Below are positions 1 to 8,064 of a stretch of DNA of 22,897 bases, in pieces. The notes under the pieces were generated by a model. The model saw only the letters and a list, made by a program, of their open reading frames with translations, did no database searches and was not told the origin of the DNA. Each line of letters starts with the position of its first letter. Position 1 is the first letter of the stretch. The translations under genes and the position numbers were made by a program. The stretch lies in contig NZ_JASLAW010000033.1 of the NCBI RefSeq assembly GCF_030147005.1, positions 1 through 22,897 of the forward strand. Direction: 5' to 3'. The DNA comes from Pseudomonas sp. (GTDB lineage Bacteria; Pseudomonadota; Gammaproteobacteria; Pseudomonadales; Pseudomonadaceae).

Positions 1-1092
1 CAGGTTGCGAAGATCTACGAAGACCGTCAGAAGATGCAAGCCGGCGGCCTGCCGATCAACTGGGGTTACGCCGAAACCATGGCGTACGCGACCCTGGCGT
101 TCGAAGGTCACCCGATCCGCATGACCGGCCAGGACATCGGCCGCGGTACGTTCTCGCACCGTCATGCCGTGTTGCACAACCAGAAAGACGCGGGCACCTA
201 CGTCCCGTTGCAGAACCTGTACGAAGGCCAGCCACGTTTCGACCTGTACGATTCGTTCCTGTCCGAAGAAGCCGTGCTGGCGTTCGAATACGGCTATTCC
301 ACCACCACGCCTAACGCGCTGGTGATCTGGGAAGCCCAGTTCGGCGACTTCGCCAACGGTGCCCAAGTGGTGATCGACCAGTTCATCACCAGCGGCGAGC
401 ACAAGTGGGGCCGTCTGTGCGGTCTGACCATGCTGCTGCCGCACGGTTATGAAGGGCAGGGTCCAGAGCACTCCTCGGCCCGTCTGGAGCGTTACCTGCA
501 ACTGTGCGCCGAGCACAACATTCAGGTGTGCGTTCCGACTACCCCGGCGCAGATCTACCATTTGCTGCGTCGCCAGGTGATCCGCCCGCTGCGCAAGCCG
601 CTGGTTGTGTTGACTCCGAAGTCGCTGTTGCGTCACAAGTTGGCCGTTTCGACCCTGGAAGATCTGGCCGAAGGTTCGTTCCAGACCGTTATTCCGGAAA
701 TCGATACGCTGGATGCCGCCAAGGTCACTCGTTTGATCCTGTGCAGCGGCAAGGTTTATTACGATCTGCTGGAAAAACGTCGTGCCGAAGGCCGCGAAGA
801 CATCGCCATCGTGCGTATCGAGCAGCTTTACCCGTTCCCGGAAGATGACCTCATGGAGATCATCGCGCCTTACACCAACCTCACGAATGTGGTGTGGTGT
901 CAGGAAGAACCGATGAACCAGGGCGCGTGGTACAGCAGCCAGCATCACCTGCGTCGCAGCATCGGCAACCATAACAAGGCCCTTGGCCTGGAGTACGCCG
1001 GTCGTGATGCGTCTGCTGCACCTGCTTGTGGTTATGCGTCGATGCACGCCGAGCAGCAGGAAAAACTGCTGCAAGATGCTTTCACTGTTTAA
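1..1092 (+). CDS. sucA: 2-oxoglutarate dehydrogenase E1 component, C-terminal part (5' truncated by window edge)
   Basis: This is the thiamin-diphosphate-dependent decarboxylase subunit of the cytoplasmic 2-oxoglutarate dehydrogenase complex. It converts 2-oxoglutarate to a succinyl group that is passed to the lipoyl arm of SucB. The reading frame is open from base 1, so the start lies outside; 363 residues remain of a protein normally about 940 long. Family-typical sequence is visible: the HGYEGQGPEHSSAR block at fragment residues 148-161, the VPTTPAQIYHLLRRQ region that follows, and the WCQEEPMNQGAW segment near the C-terminus. The stop is 44 bases before sucB, consistent with one transcript. 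Nothing looks broken; only the window edge cuts it. Confidence 0.97.
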   Translation, partial: QVAKIYEDRQKMQAGGLPINWGYAETMAYATLAFEGHPIRMTGQDIGRGTFSHRHAVLHNQKDAGTYVPLQNLYEGQPRFDLYDSFLSEEAVLAFEYGYSTTTPNALVIWEAQFGDFANGAQVVIDQFITSGEHKWGRLCGLTMLLPHGYEGQGPEHSSARLERYLQLCAEHNIQVCVPTTPAQIYHLLRRQVIRPLRKPLVVLTPKSLLRHKLAVSTLEDLAEGSFQTVIPEIDTLDAAKVTRLILCSGKVYYDLLEKRRAEGREDIAIVRIEQLYPFPEDDLMEIIAPYTNLTNVVWCQEEPMNQGAWYSSQHHLRRSIGNHNKALGLEYAGRDASAAPACGYASMHAEQQEKLLQDAFTV

Positions 1093-1136
1093 CGCCTTCG
1101 CGCTGACTGAAACCGAATTTTAAGGACCTACAGATA

Positions 1137-2363
1137 ATGGCTATCGAAATCAAAGCCCCGTCATTCCCGGAATCGGTTGCCGATGGCACCGTTGCCACCT
1201 GGCACAAGAAACCAGGCGAGGCCGTCAAGCGTGACGACCTGATCGTCGACATCGAGACCGACAAGGTCGTGCTGGAAGTGCTGGCCGAAGCCGACGGCGT
1301 GCTGGGCGCCATCGTTGCGGAAGAGGGCGCTACCGTTCTGTCGAACCAGGTACTGGGTTCGATCGAAGAGGGCAGCGCTGCTGCTCCTGCTGCCCCTGCC
1401 GCCGCCGCGCCGGCTGCTGCTTCCGCGCCTGCCGCCGCACCGGCTGCGGGTGGCGAAGATCCAATCGCTGCGCCGGCTGCGCGTCAACTGGCTGATGAGA
1501 ACGGTATCAACCTGGCGTCGATCAAAGGCACCGGCAAGGACGGCCGTATCACCAAGGAAGACGTGGTTGCTGCGGTTGAAGCCAAGAAAAACGCTCCAGC
1601 TGCCGCGCCGGCCAAGGCTGCTGCTCCAGCTGCCTCCGCGCCTGTGTTCGCTGCCGGCGACCGCACCGAGAAGCGCGTGCCGATGACTCGTGTACGTGCC
1701 ACCGTGGCCAAGCGTCTGGTTGAAGCACAGTCGAACATGGCGATGCTGACCACGTTCAACGAAGTCGACATGACCGAAGTCATGGCGCTGCGTTCGAAGT
1801 ACAAGGACCTCTTTGAGAAGAGCCATAACGGCGTGCGTTTGGGCTTCATGTCCTTCTTTGTGAAAGCGGCCACCGAAGCGCTGAAACGCTTCCCGGCAGT
1901 CAACGCTTCCATCGACGGTGCCGACATCGTTTACCATGGCTACGCAGACATCGGCGTTGCCGTGTCCAGCGACCGTGGCCTGGTGGTTCCGGTTCTGCGT
2001 AATGCCGAGCTGATGAGCCTGGCCGAAATCGAAGGCGGCATCGCCGGCTTCGGTAAGAAAGCCCGTGACGGCAAGCTGACCATCGACGAGATGACCGGCG
2101 GTACCTTCACCATCACCAACGGTGGTACCTTCGGTTCGATGATGTCGACACCGATCGTTAACCCACCACAGGCTGCAATCCTGGGCATGCACAACATCAT
2201 CCAGCGTCCGATGGCCATCAACGGCCAGGTCGTGATCCGCCCAATGATGTATCTGGCACTGTCTTACGATCACCGCCTGATCGATGGTAAAGAAGCCGTG
2301 ACCTTCCTGGTGACCATCAAGAACCTGCTGGAAGACCCGGCTCGTCTGCTGCTGGATATCTGA
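1137..2363 (+). CDS. sucB: Dihydrolipoyllysine succinyltransferase, E2 of 2-oxoglutarate dehydrogenase
   Basis: This E2 core subunit accepts the succinyl group from SucA on a swinging lipoyl arm and transfers it to CoA. Its 408 residues match the family length. An N-terminal lipoyl domain carries the DIETDK motif with the lipoylated lysine at K43. A long Ala/Pro-rich linker (about 82-104) leads to the peripheral-subunit-binding domain (about 108-150), a second Ala/Pro linker, and the acyltransferase domain ending in the HRLIDG signature (H379 and D383 catalytic). The start is fixed by AAGGA at 1122-1126, ten bases before ATG. Translation ends in tandem stops TGA-TAA. The linkers are low complexity, which produces long spurious frames on the other strand. 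Confidence 0.98.
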   Translation: MAIEIKAPSFPESVADGTVATWHKKPGEAVKRDDLIVDIETDKVVLEVLAEADGVLGAIVAEEGATVLSNQVLGSIEEGSAAAPAAPAAAAPAAASAPAAAPAAGGEDPIAAPAARQLADENGINLASIKGTGKDGRITKEDVVAAVEAKKNAPAAAPAKAAAPAASAPVFAAGDRTEKRVPMTRVRATVAKRLVEAQSNMAMLTTFNEVDMTEVMALRSKYKDLFEKSHNGVRLGFMSFFVKAATEALKRFPAVNASIDGADIVYHGYADIGVAVSSDRGLVVPVLRNAELMSLAEIEGGIAGFGKKARDGKLTIDEMTGGTFTITNGGTFGSMMSTPIVNPPQAAILGMHNIIQRPMAINGQVVIRPMMYLALSYDHRLIDGKEAVTFLVTIKNLLEDPARLLLDI

Positions 2364-2369
2364 TAAAAG

Positions 2370-2445
2370 CAGCGACAGGTTGCGAGCTGCAAGCTGTAAG
2401 AAAAAGCAGCTTGGCTTGCAGCTTGTCGCTTGAAGCTTGTCGCTG
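2370..2445. repeat. Inverted-repeat element in the sucB-lpdG gap
   Basis: Nearly the whole 100-base gap is built of variants of AGCTTGCAGCTTGTCGC. An outer pair CAGCGACA (2370-2377) / TGTCGCTG (2438-2445) encloses a perfect 10-base inner pair AGCTGCAAGC (2385-2394) / GCTTGCAGCT (2414-2423). A competing stem AAGCTG (2391-2396) / CAGCTT (2407-2412) would form a different fold. There is no T-run, so it is not an obvious terminator. The AGCTTG-rich style resembles intergenic repeats I recall from fluorescent pseudomonads, which I have not checked here. Confidence 0.7.
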
Positions 2446-2463
2446 AATAGAGGATCTATTTTC

Positions 2464-3900
2464 ATGACACAGAAATTTGACGTTGTAGTGATTGGTGCAG
2501 GCCCTGGCGGCTATGTTGCCGCCATCAAGGCCGCGCAACTGGGCCTCTCGACTGCTTGCATCGAAAAGTACACCGACAAGGAAGGTAAATTGGCGCTGGG
2601 CGGTACCTGCCTGAACGTTGGTTGCATTCCTTCCAAGGCGCTGCTGGACAGCTCCTGGAAATTCCACGAAGCCCAGGATGGTTTCGCGATCCACGGTATC
2701 AACCATGCCGGCGTGACCATGGACGTTCCGGCGATGGTCAGCCGTAAAGCCAACATCGTCAAAGGCCTGACTTCAGGCGTTGCCACCTTGTTCAAGGCCA
2801 ACGGCGTTACTTCCCTGCAAGGCCACGGCAAACTGCTGGCCGGCAAGCAAGTTGAAATCACCAAGCCGGACGGTTCGGTTGAAGTCATCGAAGCCGAAAA
2901 CGTGATCCTGGCCCCGGGTTCTCGCCCAATCGACATTCCGCCTGCTCCGGTTGATCAGAACGTGATCGTCGATTCGACCGGCGCCCTGGAATTCCAGGCA
3001 GTGCCTAAGCGTCTGGGCGTGATTGGCGCTGGCGTGATCGGCCTGGAGCTGGGTTCGGTCTGGTCCCGCCTGGGTTCCGAGGTGACTGTGCTGGAAGCCC
3101 TGGACACGTTCCTGCTGGCTGCCGACACCGCAGTGTCCAAGGAAGCCTACAAGACCCTGACCAAACAAGGTCTGGACATCAAGCTGGGCGCCCGCGTTAC
3201 CGGTTCCAAGGTCAACGGCGAAGAAGTTGTCGTGACCTACACCGACAAGGAAGGCGAACAGACCATCACCTTCGACAAGCTGATCGTAGCCGTTGGTCGC
3301 CGTCCAGTGACCACCGACCTGCTGGCTTCCGACAGCGGCGTGAGCATCGATGAGCGTGGTTTCATCCACGTTGACGATCAATGCGCAACCACCGTACCGG
3401 GCGTTTATGCGATCGGCGACGTGGTTCGTGGCATGATGCTGGCCCACAAGGCTTCCGAAGAAGGCATCATGGTTGTCGAGCGCATCAAGGGTCACAAGAC
3501 CCAGATGAACTACGACCTGATTCCATCGGTTATCTACACCCACCCGGAAATTGCATGGGTCGGCAAGAACGAACAGCAGTTGAAAGCTGAAGGCGTTGAA
3601 GTTAACGTCGGCACCTTCCCGTTTGCCGCTTCTGGCCGTGCCATGGCAGCTAACGACACCGGTGGTTTTGTGAAAGTCATCGCTGACGCCAAGACTGACC
3701 GCGTATTGGGCGTCCACGTGATTGGCCCGAGCGCTGCAGAACTGGTTCAGCAAGGCGCTATCGGCATGGAATTCGGCACCAGTGCCGAAGACCTGGGCAT
3801 GATGGTCTTCTCCCATCCGACCCTGTCCGAAGCGTTGCACGAAGCAGCGTTGGCAGTGAATGGCGGCGCCATCCACATCGCCAACCGCAAGAAGCGCTAA
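2464..3900 (+). CDS. lpdG: Dihydrolipoamide dehydrogenase, E3 component
   Basis: This FAD-containing E3 reoxidises the dihydrolipoyl groups of SucB and passes electrons to NAD+. Starting at ATG 2464 the protein is MTQKFDVVVIGAGPGGY..., 478 residues, the family length. An upstream TTG at 2437 would add nine residues from inside the repeat and is not credible; AGAGG just upstream of ATG 2464 supports the shorter form. Visible are the FAD fingerprint GAGPGG (11-16), the redox disulfide pair C49/C54 in GGTCLNVGCIPS, a second dinucleotide motif GAGVIGLELG for NADH, and the C-terminal dimer motif HPTLSE with H451/E456 as the catalytic acid-base pair. It is placed inside the suc cluster, so it probably serves the 2-oxoglutarate complex and the glycine cleavage or pyruvate systems as family members do. 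Confidence 0.98.
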   Translation: MTQKFDVVVIGAGPGGYVAAIKAAQLGLSTACIEKYTDKEGKLALGGTCLNVGCIPSKALLDSSWKFHEAQDGFAIHGINHAGVTMDVPAMVSRKANIVKGLTSGVATLFKANGVTSLQGHGKLLAGKQVEITKPDGSVEVIEAENVILAPGSRPIDIPPAPVDQNVIVDSTGALEFQAVPKRLGVIGAGVIGLELGSVWSRLGSEVTVLEALDTFLLAADTAVSKEAYKTLTKQGLDIKLGARVTGSKVNGEEVVVTYTDKEGEQTITFDKLIVAVGRRPVTTDLLASDSGVSIDERGFIHVDDQCATTVPGVYAIGDVVRGMMLAHKASEEGIMVVERIKGHKTQMNYDLIPSVIYTHPEIAWVGKNEQQLKAEGVEVNVGTFPFAASGRAMAANDTGGFVKVIADAKTDRVLGVHVIGPSAAELVQQGAIGMEFGTSAEDLGMMVFSHPTLSEALHEAALAVNGGAIHIANRKKR

Positions 3901-3942
3901 GCGAGATAATAAGAAACCACGGCGGAGTTGCCCGTCGTGAGC

Positions 3943-4027
3943 CTTGCGCGCAAGACTCACCGCGGAATATCCGCTGGACGCAGCCTTGCGCAGCTTTACG
4001 GGCCATAAGCCCCGCAAGTTGCGCAAG
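3943..4027. repeat. TTGCGC-rich inverted repeats in the lpdG-sucC gap
   Basis: The 204-base space between lpdG and sucC contains a perfect 12-base palindrome CTTGCGCGCAAG (3943-3954) and then an 8-base inverted pair CTTGCGCA (3985-3992) / TGCGCAAG (4020-4027). The same TTGCGC core thus occurs three times. No T-run follows, so a terminator is unlikely. It could be an mRNA processing or stability element separating the E1/E2/E3 part from sucCD, or a protein site. I cannot assign it. Confidence 0.5.
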
Positions 4028-4104
4028 CAGCAGTCACAGGTGGCGCGGCACTCATAATGAGCGCAGCGCCGAATGCGCAGTACCTAACGAAGACGGTAAA
4101 AAGC

Positions 4105-5271
4105 ATGAATCTTCACGAGTATCAGGGTAAGCAGCTGTTCGCTGAATACGGCCTGCCAGTTTCCAAGGGCTACGCAGTAGACACCCCGGAAGCAGCAGCA
4201 GAAGCTTGCGACAAAATCGGCGGCAGTGAGTGGGTTGTCAAAGCCCAGGTCCACGCCGGTGGTCGCGGTAAAGCGGGCGGCGTTAAGCTGGTTCGCAGCA
4301 AAGAAGACGCCAAGGCCTTCGCACAGCAGTGGCTGGGCAAGCGTCTGGTGACTTACCAGACTGATGCCAATGGCCAGCCAGTCACCAAGATCCTGGTTGA
4401 ATCGTGCACTGATATCGCTAAAGAGCTGTACCTGGGCGCTGTCGTTGACCGTTCGAGCCGTCGCATCGTATTCATGGCTTCCACCGAAGGTGGCGTGGAC
4501 ATCGAGAAGATCGCTCACGAAACCCCAGAAAAAATTCTGAAGGCCACTATCGATCCACTGGTTGGCGCTCAGCCATTCCAGGGTCGAGAGCTGGCTTTCC
4601 AGCTGGGCCTGGAAGGCAAGCAAGTTGCCCAGTTCGCCAAGATCTTCGTGGGTCTGGCCAAACTGTTCCAGGATCACGATCTGGCCCTGCTGGAAGTGAA
4701 CCCGCTGGTGATCAAGGCTGACGGCGATCTGCACTGCCTCGACGCCAAGATCAACATCGACGCCAACGCCATGTACCGTCAGCCTAAGCTGAAGACTTTC
4801 CACGATCCGTCGCAAGACGATCCGCGCGAAGCGCACGCTGCCAAGTTCGAACTGAACTACGTAGCCCTGGAAGGTAACATCGGTTGCATGGTCAACGGTG
4901 CCGGCCTGGCCATGGGTACCATGGACATCGTCAACCTGCATGGCGGCAAACCAGCCAACTTCCTCGACGTAGGTGGTGGCGCTACCAAGGAACGCGTTAC
5001 CGAAGCGTTCAAGATCATCCTGTCCGACTCCAACGTCGCTGCAGTACTGGTCAACATCTTCGGCGGCATCGTTCGTTGCGACATGATTGCCGAAGGCATC
5101 ATCGGTGCAGTGAAAGAAGTTGGCGTTAAAATCCCGGTTGTTGTTCGCCTTGAAGGTAACAACGCTGAACTGGGCGCTAAAGTACTGGCAGAAAGCGGTT
5201 TGAACATCATCGCGGCTACCAGCCTGACCGACGCTGCTCAACAAGTTGTCAAAGCTGCGGAGGGCAAATAA
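4105..5271 (+). CDS. sucC: Succinyl-CoA synthetase (ADP-forming), beta subunit
   Basis: The beta subunit of succinyl-CoA synthetase binds the nucleotide and, with SucD, makes ATP from succinyl-CoA in the TCA cycle. From ATG 4105 the protein starts MNLHEYQGKQLFAEYG and is 388 residues, exactly the usual length. A longer frame from 4057 adds a non-conserved 16-residue extension and is rejected. The ATP-grasp part has the glycine-rich loop HAGGRGKAGGV (50-60). The C-terminal ligase-CoA domain contains LDVGGGATKERV and VNIFGGIVRCD, which form the interface with the alpha subunit. The Shine-Dalgarno is poor, with only purine-rich GAAGACGG upstream. The stop overlaps the sucD start by one base. Confidence 0.98.
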   Translation: MNLHEYQGKQLFAEYGLPVSKGYAVDTPEAAAEACDKIGGSEWVVKAQVHAGGRGKAGGVKLVRSKEDAKAFAQQWLGKRLVTYQTDANGQPVTKILVESCTDIAKELYLGAVVDRSSRRIVFMASTEGGVDIEKIAHETPEKILKATIDPLVGAQPFQGRELAFQLGLEGKQVAQFAKIFVGLAKLFQDHDLALLEVNPLVIKADGDLHCLDAKINIDANAMYRQPKLKTFHDPSQDDPREAHAAKFELNYVALEGNIGCMVNGAGLAMGTMDIVNLHGGKPANFLDVGGGATKERVTEAFKIILSDSNVAAVLVNIFGGIVRCDMIAEGIIGAVKEVGVKIPVVVRLEGNNAELGAKVLAESGLNIIAATSLTDAAQQVVKAAEGK

Positions 5272-6152
5272 TGAGCGTCCTGATCAATAAAGACACCAAA
5301 GTTATCTGCCAGGGTATTACCGGTTCGCAAGGTAGCTTCCACACCCAGCAAGCCATCGAATACGGCACCAAGATGGTTGGCGGCGTAACTCCGGGCAAAG
5401 GCGGCACCGAGCACCTGGGTCTGCCAGTGTTCAACACCGTGAAAGAAGCGGTAGAAACCACTGGCGCCACCGCCAGCGTGATCTACGTTCCTGCTCCTTT
5501 CTGCAAAGACTCGATCCTGGAAGCGGCCTTCGGCGGCATCAAGCTGATCGTGTGCATCACCGAAGGCATTCCTACCCTGGACATGCTGGACGCTAAAGTT
5601 AAGTGCGACGAGCTGGGCGTTGTCCTGATCGGCCCTAACTGCCCAGGCGTGATCACTCCAGGCGAATGCAAGATCGGCATCATGCCCGGTCACATTCACT
5701 TGCCAGGCAAAGTCGGTATCGTTTCCCGTTCCGGCACCCTGACCTACGAAGCTGTGAAGCAGACCATTGACGCCGGTTTCGGTCAGTCGACTTGCGTCGG
5801 CATCGGCGGTGACCCGATCCCAGGCTCGAACTTCATCGACATCCTGAAACTGTTCCAGGAAGACCCGAAGACCGAAGCGATCGTGATGATCGGTGAGATC
5901 GGCGGTTCGGCTGAAGAAGAAGCTGCTGCCTACATCAAGGCACACGTGACCAAGCCGGTTGTTTCCTACATCGCTGGTGTGACTGCCCCTGCGGGCAAGC
6001 GCATGGGCCATGCTGGCGCAATCATCTCCGGCGGCAAGGGCACTGCAGACGAAAAGTTTGCTGCCCTGGAAGACGCAGGCGTTAAAACCGTGCGTTCGCT
6101 GGCAGACATCGGCAAGGCTTTGTCCGAGCTGACCGGCTGGGCTGTCAAGTAA
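5271..6152 (+). CDS. sucD: Succinyl-CoA synthetase, alpha subunit
   Basis: The alpha subunit carries the CoA site and the phosphohistidine of succinyl-CoA synthetase. The 293-residue product shows the CoA-binding GITGSQGSFHT loop (15-25), the conserved GPNCPGVITP segment (121-130) and the active-site histidine H247 in GHAGAIISGG. Its ATG shares the last base of the sucC TAA (TAATG), a translational coupling that suits a 1:1 enzyme. It is the last gene of the suc cluster: a strong stem-loop terminator begins about 28 bases downstream. Confidence 0.98.
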   Translation: MSVLINKDTKVICQGITGSQGSFHTQQAIEYGTKMVGGVTPGKGGTEHLGLPVFNTVKEAVETTGATASVIYVPAPFCKDSILEAAFGGIKLIVCITEGIPTLDMLDAKVKCDELGVVLIGPNCPGVITPGECKIGIMPGHIHLPGKVGIVSRSGTLTYEAVKQTIDAGFGQSTCVGIGGDPIPGSNFIDILKLFQEDPKTEAIVMIGEIGGSAEEEAAAYIKAHVTKPVVSYIAGVTAPAGKRMGHAGAIISGGKGTADEKFAALEDAGVKTVRSLADIGKALSELTGWAVK

Positions 6153-6180
6153 GCCTCGCGCTTAGCTGACGCTTCATCCA

Positions 6181-6217
6181 CACAAAGGCCACCTTCGGGT
6201 GGCCTTTTGTGCGTTTT
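6181..6217 (+). terminator. Rho-independent terminator after sucD
   Basis: A 9-base perfect stem AAGGCCACC / GGTGGCCTT closes on a TTCG tetraloop and extends through CACA/TGTG pairing with one bulged T. T-rich sequence (TTTTGTGCGTTTTA) covers and follows the descending arm. It ends the suc operon. Confidence 0.9.
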
Positions 6218-6486
6218 ACAGGGTACTTGATCCAGCTTCCACAGCGGCCTGCCTGGCCGGATTAAGTATGAAAACGCGACATTTGAATGTCGCTTATCGG
6301 ACAGTACGCCCCGCAACAGTGCGTTTGTCAGCCTAATTCTGTACCCTAGCCGCCTCTTTATGCGCCCGCATCCCAAAAGGAAGCTGCGCGCCAGACCGAT
6401 CGGTCCCCATAAGGGCCGGCAGCATTTCCCTCATCCACAGGGAAGCCCTCTCTAAATTCCGATTCAGTAGTGTGGTATTTCCTCAA
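6218..6486 (+). promoter_or_regulatory. Non-coding leader upstream of brnQ with an 18-base palindrome
   Basis: The sucD-brnQ gap is 334 bases, and the part after the terminator holds no credible gene. It contains the palindrome GCGACATTTGAATGTCGC (6276-6293), whose right half begins a second symmetrical TGTC-N8-GACA unit (6288-6303). A small hairpin TTCCCT / AGGGAA (6426-6431, 6439-6444) lies about 43 bases before the brnQ start. The palindrome is a plausible regulator site for brnQ. TGTCGC resembles the core I recall for the AraC-type ArgR of P. aeruginosa, but the full site does not fit. No clear -10/-35 pair was recognised. Confidence 0.4.
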
Positions 6487-7800
6487 ATGAAAGTGTTGAA
6501 AAGCCAGGATATCCTGGCGTTGGGCTTTATGACGTTCGCCCTGTTCGTGGGCGCCGGCAACATCATTTTCCCGCCTATCGTAGGCTTGCAGTCCGGGCCT
6601 CATGTCTGGATGGCGGCCCTGGGTTTCCTGATTACGGCAGTCGGTCTGCCGGTCGCCACCGTGATCGCGCTGGCCAAGGTCGGTGGCGGAATGGATGCGT
6701 TGAGCAGCCCAATCGGCAAGATCGCCGGCGGCCTGCTTGCGGCGGCGGCGTACCTGGCGGTAGGGCCGCTATTCGCCACACCGCGTACTGCGACGGTATC
6801 GTTCGAAGTGGGCCTGGCGCCGCTGACCGGGGAAAGCCCGCTGGCACTGTTCCTCTACAGCTCGGTGTACTTCCTGGTGGTGTTTTTTGTATCGCTGTAC
6901 CCGGGGCGCCTGCTGGACACGGTGGGGCGATTCCTCGCGCCGCTGAAGATCATCGCACTGGCCATCCTCGGCATTGCCGCGTTTGCCTTGCCGGCAGGTG
7001 AAGTCGGCGTCGCAACGCCGGAATACGTCGCCGCGCCGTTCTCTCAGGGCTTTATCAATGGCTACCTGACCATGGATACCCTCGGCGCGCTGGTATTCGG
7101 CATCGTCATCGTTAACGCAATCCGCTCCCGTGGTGTTGAATCGCCCAAGCTGATCACGCGTTACGCGATCATTGCCGGTCTGATTGCCGGCGTGGGCCTG
7201 GCGTTGGTATACGTCAGCCTGTTCCGCCTTGGGTCGGGCAGCCATGAAGTCGCCGCCGGTGCCGCCAATGGCGCCGCTGTATTGCACGCTTATGTGCAAC
7301 ATACCTTCGGCTCCCTGGGCAGCGGTTTCCTGGCTGTGTTGATCTCCCTGGCATGCCTGGTCACCGCTGTGGGCCTGACCTGCGCCTGCGCCGAGTATTT
7401 CAGCCGTGTACTGCCACTGTCCTACAAGACCCTGGTGGTGATCCTCGCGCTGTTCTCGCTGTTCGTGTCCAACCTGGGCCTGACCAAGCTCATCGCGTTC
7501 TCCATCCCGGTGCTTACTGCGATCTACCCGCCGTGCATCGTGCTGGTGGCTCTGAGCTTCTGTAAAGACTTCTGGCAGGAGCAGGGCCGTATCGTTGGCC
7601 CGGTCATGCTGGTTTCGTTTATCTTCGGCTGTATTGATGCACTCAAGGGCGCGGGCCTGGCGGATTGGATGCCGACGCAACTGACGAACCTGCCGTTGAG
7701 CGAGCAGGGCCTGGCCTGGCTGGTGCCTTCGGTGATGATCCTGGTCGTGGCGATGGTGGTTGATCGCATGCTGGGCAAGCGCAGCGAAGCCATCGCGTAA
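6487..7800 (+). CDS. brnQ: Branched-chain amino acid:cation symporter (LIV-II family)
   Basis: This inner-membrane carrier imports leucine, isoleucine and valine, coupled in Pseudomonas to sodium (known as BraB/BraZ in P. aeruginosa). From ATG 6487 it is 437 residues, starting MKVLKSQDILALGFMTFALF, close to the family length near 439. The family-typical VGAGNIIFPP motif sits at the first membrane segment, and about a dozen hydrophobic segments follow to the C-terminus, which ends in basic RMLGKRSEAIA. A GTG at 6472 in frame would add five residues; neither start has a good Shine-Dalgarno, and ATG fits family alignment. It is a single-gene unit with terminators on both sides. Synteny with P. 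aeruginosa suggests the braB orthologue. Confidence 0.95.
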   Translation: MKVLKSQDILALGFMTFALFVGAGNIIFPPIVGLQSGPHVWMAALGFLITAVGLPVATVIALAKVGGGMDALSSPIGKIAGGLLAAAAYLAVGPLFATPRTATVSFEVGLAPLTGESPLALFLYSSVYFLVVFFVSLYPGRLLDTVGRFLAPLKIIALAILGIAAFALPAGEVGVATPEYVAAPFSQGFINGYLTMDTLGALVFGIVIVNAIRSRGVESPKLITRYAIIAGLIAGVGLALVYVSLFRLGSGSHEVAAGAANGAAVLHAYVQHTFGSLGSGFLAVLISLACLVTAVGLTCACAEYFSRVLPLSYKTLVVILALFSLFVSNLGLTKLIAFSIPVLTAIYPPCIVLVALSFCKDFWQEQGRIVGPVMLVSFIFGCIDALKGAGLADWMPTQLTNLPLSEQGLAWLVPSVMILVVAMVVDRMLGKRSEAIA

Positions 7801-7823
7801 TACCGGTTTTACGCATTACTGAA

Positions 7824-7856
7824 ATGCCCCGTATCAATCGATACGGGGCATTTTTT
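7824..7856 (+). terminator. Rho-independent terminator after brnQ
   Basis: A perfect 12-base stem ATGCCCCGTATC / GATACGGGGCAT with loop AATC is followed by TTTTTT. It lies 24 bases after the brnQ stop. Confidence 0.95.
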
Positions 7857-7931
7857 ATGGGCGTCATGCCGTGTCTTTTTGTTTGAGCTAGCGTCGAACA
7901 GGTTGCTCACTTTCGAATTGAAACTTGGTTA

Positions 7932-8020
7932 GTGTGGGAACTGGCTGCCTGCGATAGCGATATGTCAGTTAGCGCAGTGGCGACTGAAAAGGCGCCCTCG
8001 CAGGCACGCCAGCGCCTACA
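7932..8020. repeat. Decayed REPIN-like doublet (CTGGC...GCCTGCGA type)
   Basis: Two inverted copies of a REP-like sequence face each other: the left copy (7932-7959) reads TGTGGGAACTGGC then TGCCTGCGA, and the reverse complement of the right copy (about 7993-8020) reads TGTAGGCGCTGGC, an extra G, then TGCCTGCGA. They are clearly related but differ at several bases, and about 33 bases separate them. The arrangement matches the REPIN doublets of fluorescent pseudomonads, here degenerate. Confidence 0.65.
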
Positions 8021-8064
8021 TCTTTCACCGCGCTCATCTTCCTTCACTGTGCATGAGGACCTGC

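Noticed and set aside
1161..2465. Long antisense frame across sucB (434 codons)
   Set aside because: A shadow of the GC-rich sucB sequence and its Ala/Pro linkers; low-complexity product without a family.
2773..4026. Long antisense frame across lpdG (417 codons)
   Set aside because: Same codon-bias shadow; composition rich in His, Gln and Asp, no domain.
4084..5244. Antisense frame across sucC (386 codons)
   Set aside because: Shadow of sucC, no start signal or domain.
6360..6455. Possible 31-codon leader peptide upstream of brnQ
   Set aside because: No Shine-Dalgarno and no run of Leu, Ile or Val codons as an amino acid attenuator would need.
7932..8044. Frame of 101 codons starting in the REPIN before the DUF599 gene
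   Set aside because: It runs through the repeat and then in a wrong frame of the DUF599 gene; no family and no ribosome binding site.
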